Shown: positions 31,870 to 38,719 of the stretch, one piece after another
Layout: each line of letters starts with the position of its first letter
How positions within the stretch are numbered: the stretch's first letter is position 1
Translations under genes and position numbers: made by a program
Assembly: GCA_021201475.1 (NCBI GenBank)
Contig: JAJQEV010000118.1
Span: 1-64,000, forward strand
DNA from: Clostridiales bacterium
GTDB lineage: Bacteria > Bacillota > Clostridia > Oscillospirales > Oscillospiraceae
Reading direction: 5' to 3'
Length of the DNA: 64,000 bases
Notes under the pieces: generated by a model
Told to the model about the DNA's origin: nothing
Database searches by the model: none
The model's input: the letters and a program-made list of their open reading frames with translations, nothing else

Positions 31870-33978
31870 TTATTCGATTGGTTCGTTGAAGGTGATAATC
31901 ACGTTCTTCCCGCTGCCCGGCAGGGAGAAGCGAAGATACACGCACTGGGAGCCGTACCCGTTCCAGTTGGCCCCATTGTCATAGGTCTGGGTGAGCTGAT
32001 AGTAGTTTTCGCTCAGCTCCGTCACGTCAAACCAGGTGGAGAACGGCGTGGTACCGGAAAGCTCCTGATGGCACTCGAAGGAGTCGTTGAAGAAGTCTAT
32101 TCTACAATGAGAGGCCGTGGTGACAGACGTTCCCCGGATGTACAGCGTCATCGGGAAGCCGTCACTGTTTTGCCCCAGGAACTGATTTTCAATGAAGCCG
32201 GTCACAAAGTAATCGGCATCCGTGCCCACGTTGCCGTAGGACAGATACTTGCCGTCCATGTAGCCCACGTCGTTGTAAACGGAGCCATCGCTGTCGATGG
32301 AGGTGGGAATCAGGTTCGTCACGTCATAGCTGGGCGCGGCCTCCTCGGCGGAGATGACCAGGTCGCCCGTCACAGCCGAAACAGTGATGGAGCCGTCCGA
32401 TTCGTTATAGGCATCCGCCGTGATGTCCTCCCCACCCATGGTGACGGTGACGTTGCTCAATGTGTAGCCGCTGGTGGTGACCGTCAGGACAGTGGAATAA
32501 CTTTCGCCGTCAATGACGTAGATGCTGGTATCGGACGAGGTGACGCCGTCCAGCGTGTAGGAGACGCTGTGGGTGTTCACGCTGGCCGCAGCAGTGATGA
32601 CAATATCACCTGTGACTGCGCTGATAGAGACTGTCATGGTATCCGCATCCCATACATCGGCGGTGACATCTGCGCCGCCCATGGTAACGGTCATACTGGT
32701 CAGCGCCGCGCCGGAGGACAGGGTAAAGGTCGCGGCATAGCTGCCGCCGTTGGAGACTGTGGCGGCGCTGTTGCTGGTGGTAAGCCCGGTAAGGGTGTTC
32801 GTGATGGTGTTCTCAATGGTGACGGTGCCCAGGTCGCCGTCAATCATGGCAGTCCGATAGCGGTTCACCAGGTCGGCCTGAATACCCGCCCTGCCGCACC
32901 AGTACAGCACATTGTCCAAAATGCTGCCGCCCTCCACCAGGCCGGAGAAGTAATCTCTCAGCCCGACCCAGGGGGAATACGTCCGCTTGATGTTCAGCAC
33001 GCTGCCGCCCCACAGGGTCCCCATCAGGGCGCTGACCTCATAGTGAATATCCAAATCCACGCCGGACATCCCCAAAAGCGCCTGGAGGAAGAAGCAGACC
33101 AGCCCGGTGCGGTCGATGCCACGGGAACAGTGGATGTAGGTAGGAACGCCCATGGCGGCGTTTTTCATACACTGATTGAAGCAGGCAACCAGGGTGTCTC
33201 TGTACTCGTTGGTGGTTTCAAGGGAGAACAGGTTCTCGTAGGAACTCGGCGTTTCCAGGGGAAAGGCTCCATATCCCACGCCGTCCCCGAAGTTGTACTG
33301 GCTGGCGCCGCTGTTCTCCAGGTCGATTTCATATTTCAGGTGACAAACGTTCTTCATCGTGGCGGCGAAGGTGGAGGACGCGCTCGGATAGACGCCGCGA
33401 TACAGCAGGCCGTACCGCACCGTTCCGCCGTCGCAGGCGGAGCCGCCTAAATCTCTGGCGTTATCGTCCTCCGTGTCGTAAATCTGCCGCAGACTGCCGG
33501 CGGCAAGGAGCTTGCCGTTGGCTGTGGTAACTCCGCTCCCGTTGACCGTGTACCAGCGATAGGTGTGCCCCGGAATCAAATTGTAAACCGTATAGGTTCC
33601 GGCGGAAACGGCCTCGCCCCAGGACAGGTCGGGGGAATCCTCGTCGCAGAGATAGAGGGTGCCCGCCGCGGGGAGGGTGAGGTCATACCCGGCGGGGTCG
33701 TCATAGTTCGCGTCCTCGGTGGCGTAATCCCCCACCACGGAAACGCTGGCGTAGTTGTCCTCCGTGTACGCAGTTTCCGCCGCCTCCAGATAGGCGGCCA
33801 GCGTGCTGTTGAGCTGGGAAAAGGCGGAGACGCTGTCGTCCGTTCCGCTCCCGCTGCCGTAGCCGCCTATTAGAGTAGCAATGGCGTCGTGGATGGTGGC
33901 GTCACTTCCTCCGGTGGCTGCGTTGACCGAGGCAAGGTCGGTCTGGAGCTGCGCCTGGATGGTGCTCAGACTGCTCAC
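31870..33978 (-). CDS. Phage-tail-like protein with a tyrosine-phosphatase domain and Ig-like repeats
   Basis: 702 residues, no signal peptide. Residues ~1-50 (TIHDAIATLIGGYGSGSG) resemble phage tail adaptor segments. A Y_phosphatase3-type domain spans ~165-400: DNARDLGGSACDGGTVRYGLL, then the catalytic loop HCSRGIDRTG (C-x5-R). Two ~80-residue beta-sandwich repeats follow (~410-570), each with VTMGG(A/E)D(V/I)TAD and AVTGD(I/L)VI, as in gut-phage tail proteins; then a C-terminal jelly-roll-like domain with Trp/Tyr. GTG start at 33978 overlaps the previous stop (TAGTG) behind AGGAGGTGA. Second gene of a two-gene unit under the XRE-controlled promoter. Confidence 0.82.
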   Translation of the reverse strand: MSSLSTIQAQLQTDLASVNAATGGSDATIHDAIATLIGGYGSGSGTDDSVSAFSQLNSTLAAYLEAAETAYTEDNYASVSVVGDYATEDANYDDPAGYDLTLPAAGTLYLCDEDSPDLSWGEAVSAGTYTVYNLIPGHTYRWYTVNGSGVTTANGKLLAAGSLRQIYDTEDDNARDLGGSACDGGTVRYGLLYRGVYPSASSTFAATMKNVCHLKYEIDLENSGASQYNFGDGVGYGAFPLETPSSYENLFSLETTNEYRDTLVACFNQCMKNAAMGVPTYIHCSRGIDRTGLVCFFLQALLGMSGVDLDIHYEVSALMGTLWGGSVLNIKRTYSPWVGLRDYFSGLVEGGSILDNVLYWCGRAGIQADLVNRYRTAMIDGDLGTVTIENTITNTLTGLTTSNSAATVSNGGSYAATFTLSSGAALTSMTVTMGGADVTADVWDADTMTVSISAVTGDIVITAAASVNTHSVSYTLDGVTSSDTSIYVIDGESYSTVLTVTTSGYTLSNVTVTMGGEDITADAYNESDGSITVSAVTGDLVISAEEAAPSYDVTNLIPTSIDSDGSVYNDVGYMDGKYLSYGNVGTDADYFVTGFIENQFLGQNSDGFPMTLYIRGTSVTTASHCRIDFFNDSFECHQELSGTTPFSTWFDVTELSENYYQLTQTYDNGANWNGYGSQCVYLRFSLPGSGKNVIITFNEPIE

Positions 33979-34250
33979 TATGCGTCACCTCCTACCAGAG
34001 CGGCGAGTTCGGTCACGGAGCCGTCCAGTGCTTCCGTCAACGTCTCAACGCTGGCCTGGAGGTCGCTGACGGAACTGTCCAGAGCCGCCAAATCGGCCGC
34101 AGAGCTGTCCAGCGCCTCGGTCAATGTCTCAACATTGGCCTGGAGGTCGCTGACAGAGTTGTCCAGAGCCGCAATGCCCTCCTCCATGTTATTCAGTGCT
34201 GCGGCGGTGATGGTGTTGCCGCTGGCCCAGGTTGTTCTTGTGTAAGCCAT
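33978..34250 (-). CDS. Tail-fibre-like coiled-coil protein, 90 residues
   Basis: It starts MAYTRTTWASGNTITAAALNN, the N-terminal signature of many phage baseplate or tail-fibre proteins. The remainder is a parallel coiled coil with two copies of a 28-residue unit containing SVSDLQA(N/S)VETLTEALD, encoded by an 84-base tandem duplication (about 34050 and 34134). AAAGGGGG precedes the ATG. It is translationally coupled to the phosphatase gene. The pair probably forms a fibre-like assembly, but no other structural phage genes are present, so it is either a remnant or a captured function. Confidence 0.75.
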   Translation of the reverse strand: MAYTRTTWASGNTITAAALNNMEEGIAALDNSVSDLQANVETLTEALDSSAADLAALDSSVSDLQASVETLTEALDGSVTELAALVGGDA

Positions 34251-34524
34251 TTGGTTCCCCCTTTCAAATGCGCCGGACGGACCGCCGTTCCGGGATGAGG
34301 TGGATTCGGTTTAATTTCATTCGGTTTTGTTCCTTTCTGTGTGAGCCAACGCCGTGGCAAAAGCCGTCGGGTTGGCGGTATGTCTGCGTCCAAGCCGGTG
34401 GACAGTCTGGGCGCGTCTGTGTCGGTTGGCGTTCCGCTGTTGCTGACAGCGGAATGGATAGCCACAAATCGTGAGAAGCAGATGGATTTTAAAGGGATAA
34501 AACGGCGGGTTCTCCGTAGTGTAA
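34251..34524 (-). other. ~270-base leader of the tail-fibre/phosphatase unit
   Basis: Between the minus-strand promoter (34547-34575) and the 90-residue gene. Frames through it are Arg/Pro-rich and unconvincing. No riboswitch or terminator recognised. Confidence 0.4.
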
Positions 34525-34537
34525 TCACGATTCGTGA
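34525..34537. promoter_or_regulatory. Operator 1 of the XRE repressor (perfect palindrome)
   Basis: TCACGATTCGTGA, a perfect 13-base dyad with CACG-N3-CGTG core, just downstream of the minus-strand -10 box, in a position to block leftward transcription. Confidence 0.7.
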
Positions 34538-34546
34538 CCTATGTTC

Positions 34547-34575
34547 AGTATAATACAACCTGCCCCGATTGTCAA
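34547..34575 (-). promoter_or_regulatory. Promoter of the tail-fibre/phosphatase unit
   Basis: Minus-strand TTGACA (34570-34575) and TATACT (34547-34552), spacer 17. Confidence 0.85.
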
Positions 34576-34585
34576 CCCCCTAAAA

Positions 34586-34598
34586 CCTCGAATTGTGA
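34586..34598. promoter_or_regulatory. Possible third, degenerate operator
   Basis: CCTCGAATTGTGA matches operator 1 at 9 of 13 positions and lies between the two divergent promoters. Confidence 0.3.
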
Positions 34599-34606
34599 AA
34601 TTGTGC

Positions 34607-34635
34607 TTGACTCTATTCACGAAACGTGTTATTCT
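34607..34635 (+). promoter_or_regulatory. Promoter of the XRE repressor gene
   Basis: TTGACT (34607-34612), 17-base spacer, TATTCT (34630-34635). Confidence 0.8.
34617..34629. promoter_or_regulatory. Operator 2 of the XRE repressor
   Basis: TCACGAAACGTGT, core CACG-N3-CGTG as in operator 1, lies exactly between the -35 and -10 boxes of the repressor's own promoter, so the gene should be autorepressed. Confidence 0.65.
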
Positions 34636-34658
34636 GTCAGAAAAAAGGGGGACGCGCA

Positions 34659-35045
34659 ATGACTGTTGGGCAACGCATCAAATCGCTCCGGGAGGAGCGT
34701 TCGCTCACCCAAGGGCAGTTCGCCGCAGCGCTGGGGCTGTCCAAGAGCGCCATCGGAATGTACGAGATCGGGCAGCGGGAGCCGAACCTGGAAACGCTGC
34801 ACGCCATGGCAGGCTATTTTCAGGTGGATGTAGCTTACCTTCTGGGAACCCAGGAGGTAAGGAGCGTGGACGAACTGCTGCGGCAGGTGGAGGAGACGCT
34901 GACGATTTCAGACGCAGACCCGCAGTTGGCCGAACTGATGGACAGCGCGGCCCACCTCAACGCCCAGGGCAAGCAAAAGCTGGTGGAGTATGCCAGCGAC
35001 TTGGTGCAGTCCGGGCGATACAGGCGGGGGCAGGCAGCGCCCTGA
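34659..35045 (+). CDS. XRE-family (Cro/CI-type) repressor
   Basis: 128 residues. The N-terminal helix-turn-helix (~residues 4-58) reads GQRIKSLREERSLTQGQFA, then LGLSKSAIGMYEIGQREPN, typical of XRE regulators. The C-terminal ~60 residues are helical (LLRQVEETLTISD ... NAQGKQKLVEYASDLV), likely for dimerisation; there is no LexA-type peptidase domain, so induction by RecA cleavage is unlikely. Start ATG at 34659 follows AAGGGGG. Divergent from the tail-fibre/phosphatase unit and sharing operators with it. Own terminator. Confidence 0.9.
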   Translation: MTVGQRIKSLREERSLTQGQFAAALGLSKSAIGMYEIGQREPNLETLHAMAGYFQVDVAYLLGTQEVRSVDELLRQVEETLTISDADPQLAELMDSAAHLNAQGKQKLVEYASDLVQSGRYRRGQAAP

Positions 35046-35063
35046 GCCTCGCCGCCGGCAAAG

Positions 35064-35110
35064 CAAACCGGCTTGCATTGGAAGGATGCAAGCCGGTTTT
35101 TCGTTTTTTT
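35064..35110 (+). terminator. Terminator of the XRE gene
   Basis: AAACCGGCTTGCAT and ATGCAAGCCGGTTT arms followed by two T runs. Confidence 0.9.
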
Positions 35111-35219
35111 ATGCTGCCCTCGCAAAGGGAAGGTTCGTATAGAAGAAGTGCTGCCTGCCGCTGCGAAAGCTGCGCAAGATTTGGTTACGCATGATGACGT
35201 GAAAGGCTGGTTCCAGGCA

Positions 35220-35384
35220 TTAAGGAGCCTCTGAACAAATGCACTTCGGCGTCTTGCGGTAAATTTGTGCCATAAATGCGTTGCAAAAACTTGAAATCCG
35301 TCAGGATTCCTGCGTTTTTGCGCCTTTTTCTGACGCAAATTTCCTCGCAATCCGCTCTCGTCCATTTATTCAGAGGTTCCTTAA
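35220..35384. mobile_element. MITE-like palindromic element, ~165 bp
   Basis: Imperfect 21-base terminal inverted repeats: TTAAGGAGCCTCTGAACAAAT at the left (given here as its first 20 bases plus T) and its reverse complement with two changes at 35364-35384. Inner arms also pair (TTGCGGTAAATTTGTG with CGCAAATTTCCTCGCAA; GCAAAAAC with GCGTTTTTGC), so the whole unit can fold into one long hairpin. No coding capacity and AT-richer than its surroundings. It looks like a non-autonomous IS derivative; no related transposase is in the window. Confidence 0.65.
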
Positions 35385-35448
35385 GATATTGTCGGCAATT
35401 TTGATGGCTGCCATAAGGAGAAAATTCCCTGAAACTGCCGGCATTGCC

Positions 35449-37515
35449 TTATTCGTCTGCGTCGCCCTCCGGGGCATCCTCCCCCGTCGGGGCACTGTCC
35501 CCCTCCGGGAGCTGCTGCTTCGGCTTTTCATCCAGCATATGCACCACCCGGGCCGCCGGCTCTACGCCGGTGGAGGTAATGCGGGCCTGGGCCCGCCGCT
35601 CGGCGGAGGTCGGTTCCGCCTGTTCCGGGTCGCGCCCTTCCAGGATGGCGGTCATCTCCGCGCCGGTGATGGTCTCCTTTTTCAGCAGGTAGGCGGCGAT
35701 TTTGTCCAGCATATCCCGGTTTTCCTTCAGGATTTCAATGGCCTCCTGATAGGCGTTGTTCATCAGGGTGCAAATCTCCTCATCGGCTACGGCGGCAGTG
35801 TCCTGGGCGCAGTCCATGCCATAGCTGCCGTCCAGATACTGGCTGCGGACAGTGGCGAGGCCCATGACGCCAAACTTGTCGCTCATGCCGTACATGGTGA
35901 CCATTTTCCGGGCCATGTCGGTGGCCCGCTCGATGTCGTTGGCGGCGCCGGTGGTCATGGTGCCGAATACCAGCCATTCGGCGGCCCGGCCGCCCAGGAA
36001 GGTGCGCAGGTCGGCCAGCAGCTCCTCCTTATCCTCCAGGAGCTTCTCCTCCTCCGGGGTCTGCATGGTGTAGCCCAGAGCGCCCTGGGTGTGGGGGACG
36101 ATGGTGATTTTGGAGACGGGGGTGGTGTTCTTCTGCTTGGCGGCTACCAGGGCGTGGCCCACCTCGTGGTAGGCGATGAGCTTCTTCTCCTTCTCCGTCA
36201 GCACGGTGCCCTTCTTCTCCGCACCGGCGATGACCAGCTCAAAGGAGACCAGCAGGTCGTTCTGGTTTACCGCTTGGCGGCCCATACGGACGGCCCGCAG
36301 GGCGGCCTCGTTCACCAGGTTAGCCAGGTCTGCGCCCACGGAGCCTGCGGTGGCCTGGGCGATTTTGTTCAGGTCCACGTCCTCCGCCAGCTTGATTTTA
36401 CGGGTATGCACCTGGAGGGTGGCCAGGCGGCCCGCCAGGTTGGGCCGATCCACGGTGATACGGCGGTCAAACCGGCCGGGGCGGAGCAGCGCCTTGTCCA
36501 GCACCTCCGGGCGGTTGGTGGCCCCCAGGACGATGACGCCCTTGGTGGGGTCGAAGCCGTCCAGCTCGGCCAGCAGCTGGTTCAGGGTCTGCTCCCGCTC
36601 GTCATTGCCGCCCATGCGGTTATCCCGGTTCTTGCCGATGGTGTCGATTTCGTCAATGAAGATGATACAGGGGGCCATCTTGGCGGCCTCCTTGAACAGG
36701 TCACGGACGCGGCTCGCGCCCACGCCCACATACATCTCCACAAAGTCCGAGCCGGAGATGGAGAAGAAGGGCACCTTGGCCTCGCCTGCCACGGCCTTGG
36801 CCAGCAGGGTCTTGCCGGTGCCGGGGGAGCCCACCAGCAGCGCGCCCTTGGGCAGTTTTGCGCCGATGGCGGTGTACTTGCCGGGGTTATGCAGGAAGTC
36901 GATGATCTCCTCCAGGCTCTCCTTGGCCTCGTCCTGCCCGGCCACGTCCTGAAAGGTGACGCCGGTTTCCTTCTCCACATACATCTTGGCGTTGGAGCGG
37001 CCCACGTTGCCGATGCCGCTGCCCATGCGGCTGCTCATCATGCGGAACAGCAGCAGCATAGCCCCCACCATCAGGGCTATGGGGAGGATATAGTTGACCA
37101 GGAAGTAGACAATGCCGCTGCTGGACTGATACGGCGTGCCGAAGACCACGCCATGCTCCTCCAGAAGCAGGGTGAAGTCGGTATAGCTCACCGGCGCGGT
37201 ATAGAGGACGGGCATCGTGATGCTGGATACATCCACTGTGCCGTCATCCGCGTAATAGCTCTCCAGCCAGGCCTGCTCCCCTTCTTCGGTCAGCGTGATG
37301 GTGTACTTGCCGGACTCCATGGTGACGGACTCCACCTGGTCGGATTTCACCAGGGAAATCAGCTCACTGAACTGAATCTCCACACTGCCGGTGTCGGACA
37401 TGGATCCGGAAACGGCATAGACCGCCCCCAGCAGCACCAGCGCCCAGACGAGGACCGTAATGATGCCAACAATGGTGCGGCGCTGATTGTTTTTGTTATT
37501 CTTATCGTTCTTCAA
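35449..37515 (-). CDS. ftsH: ATP-dependent zinc metalloprotease FtsH (first copy)
   Basis: 688-residue membrane-bound AAA protease. Two N-terminal membrane segments ([15 protein letters not shown] and [15 protein letters not shown]) flank an extracytoplasmic domain. AAA motifs: Walker A GSPGTGKT (Ser for the usual Pro), Walker [33 protein letters not shown]; zinc site HEVGH. The C-terminal ~70 residues are acidic and Pro-rich ([11 protein letters not shown]). The TTG at 37515 has GAAGAAGG seven bases upstream and is my choice; an ATG at 37542 lacks such a site. It degrades misassembled membrane proteins and regulators. Promoter at 37596-37624. A second FtsH lies at 51077. Confidence 0.96.
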   Translation of the reverse strand: MKNDKNNKNNQRRTIVGIITVLVWALVLLGAVYAVSGSMSDTGSVEIQFSELISLVKSDQVESVTMESGKYTITLTEEGEQAWLESYYADDGTVDVSSITMPVLYTAPVSYTDFTLLLEEHGVVFGTPYQSSSGIVYFLVNYILPIALMVGAMLLLFRMMSSRMGSGIGNVGRSNAKMYVEKETGVTFQDVAGQDEAKESLEEIIDFLHNPGKYTAIGAKLPKGALLVGSPGTGKTLLAKAVAGEAKVPFFSISGSDFVEMYVGVGASRVRDLFKEAAKMAPCIIFIDEIDTIGKNRDNRMGGNDEREQTLNQLLAELDGFDPTKGVIVLGATNRPEVLDKALLRPGRFDRRITVDRPNLAGRLATLQVHTRKIKLAEDVDLNKIAQATAGSVGADLANLVNEAALRAVRMGRQAVNQNDLLVSFELVIAGAEKKGTVLTEKEKKLIAYHEVGHALVAAKQKNTTPVSKITIVPHTQGALGYTMQTPEEEKLLEDKEELLADLRTFLGGRAAEWLVFGTMTTGAANDIERATDMARKMVTMYGMSDKFGVMGLATVRSQYLDGSYGMDCAQDTAAVADEEICTLMNNAYQEAIEILKENRDMLDKIAAYLLKKETITGAEMTAILEGRDPEQAEPTSAERRAQARITSTGVEPAARVVHMLDEKPKQQLPEGDSAPTGEDAPEGDADE

Positions 37516-37595
37516 GTTGAAACCTTCTTCCGGGAAAACCATAAACAAAGGGTTGGAAGCGGCGGGAATCACCGCTGATTTTCTGCTTGCTCTTG

Positions 37596-37624
37596 AATAT
37601 ACCACAAAAAGATAGGAAATACAA
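37596..37624 (-). promoter_or_regulatory. Promoter of the first ftsH
   Basis: Minus-strand TTGTAT (37619-37624) and TATATT (37596-37601), spacer 17. Confidence 0.7.
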
Positions 37625-37696
37625 GAAATGACCCGTGAATAATCTGTAAAATTGAGGAATGTTTTTCAGATTACGCTTTCTTCACGGGGCAAACTG

Positions 37697-37705
37697 TGTT
37701 ATAAT
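37697..37705 (+). promoter_or_regulatory. Extended -10 promoter of rlmB
   Basis: TGTTATAAT, an extended -10 box, about 65 bases before rlmB; the -35 position is poor. Confidence 0.6.
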
Positions 37706-37769
37706 GCCTCTGTAGGGCCTGGTTCGGGAGGCTGCCCGGCAGGCCGCGTTTTGGAAAGGAAGAAACCGG

Positions 37770-38648
37770 ATGAATCAGGAAAAGCGCCCGTCCAGAGGGC
37801 GGGAAGCGCAGAAGTCAGGCCATCGCCCGCCCCGCAGGCAGCGGGAGGAGCGTGACCGCAGGGATTCGGAGCGGCGGGACGGCCAGCCCAGGCGTCAGCC
37901 CTCCGAGGCGGAGGCGGACGGCATCATTGAAGGGCGCAACGCCGTAATGGAGGCCCTGCGGGCCGGGGTGCCTCTGGATAAGGTTTATATCGCCAAGGGG
38001 GAGACGGACTCCACCCTGAGCTATCTCACCGCCAAAGCCAAAGAGAGCGGCGCGGTGGTGGTGGACGCTGACCGCCGGAAGCTGGACGCCATGTCCCGCA
38101 CCCACTCCCACCAGGGGGTCATTGCCCTGACCGCCGTGCGGGAGTATGCGGACGTGGACGATATCCTCCGCGCCGCAGAGGAGAAGGGAGAGCCGCCCCT
38201 CATCGTGGTGTGCGACGAGCTATCCGACCCCCACAACCTGGGCGCGGTCATTCGGACGGCGGAGTGCGCCGGGGCCCACGGCGTCATCATCCCCAAGCGC
38301 AGGAGCGCCGGGCTGACGGCGGTGGTGGCCAAGACCAGCGCCGGGGCGGTCAGCTATGTGCCGGTGGCCCGGGTGTCCAACCTGACGGCCACCCTGAACG
38401 ACCTGAAGCGGAAGGGCGTTTGGATCTTCGGCGCGGAGGCCGACGGGGAGACCCCCCTCTATCAGGCGGACCTCAAAGGGGCGGCGGCCATCGTCATTGG
38501 CAGCGAGGGCTTCGGGATGAACCGCCTTGTGCGGGAGTGCTGCGATTTTACGGTCAGTATTCCCATGAAGGGGCAGGTCAATTCTCTGAATGCGTCGGCG
38601 TCGGCAGCCATCCTGCTGTACGAGGCGGTGCGCCAGCGCCTCGGGTGA
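37770..38648 (+). CDS. rlmB: 23S rRNA (guanosine-2'-O)-methyltransferase RlmB (TrmH family)
   Basis: 292 residues. The first ~50 are a disordered, Arg-rich extension that probably binds rRNA. A substrate-binding domain follows (GIIEGRNAVMEALRAG), then the SPOUT knot with motif 1 NLGAVIRTAECAG, motif 2 VIGSEGFGM and motif 3 SIPMKGQVNSLNAS. It 2'-O-methylates a 23S rRNA guanosine (2251 in E. coli numbering) or a related site. GGAAAGGAAG precedes the ATG. It is 71 bases upstream of the pseudo-ATPase gene, possibly cotranscribed. Confidence 0.93.
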   Translation: MNQEKRPSRGREAQKSGHRPPRRQREERDRRDSERRDGQPRRQPSEAEADGIIEGRNAVMEALRAGVPLDKVYIAKGETDSTLSYLTAKAKESGAVVVDADRRKLDAMSRTHSHQGVIALTAVREYADVDDILRAAEEKGEPPLIVVCDELSDPHNLGAVIRTAECAGAHGVIIPKRRSAGLTAVVAKTSAGAVSYVPVARVSNLTATLNDLKRKGVWIFGAEADGETPLYQADLKGAAAIVIGSEGFGMNRLVRECCDFTVSIPMKGQVNSLNASASAAILLYEAVRQRLG

Positions 38649-38719
38649 CGACGCAGGTCTATGGGGCGGCTGCGGCCCCTGCGGAGAACTTCGGAATGAG
38701 ATTGTGATAAGGTGGGCTG

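Noticed and set aside
34193-34558. 121-codon frame on the minus strand upstream of the tail-fibre gene
   Set aside because: Starts inside the promoter, low-complexity Pro/Arg content, no ribosome site; treated as leader.
31870-35384. Complete prophage integrated at the tRNA-Lys gene
   Set aside because: No integrase, terminase, capsid or lysis genes, and no second copy of the tRNA-Lys 3' end seen on the right side, so no att pair can be shown.
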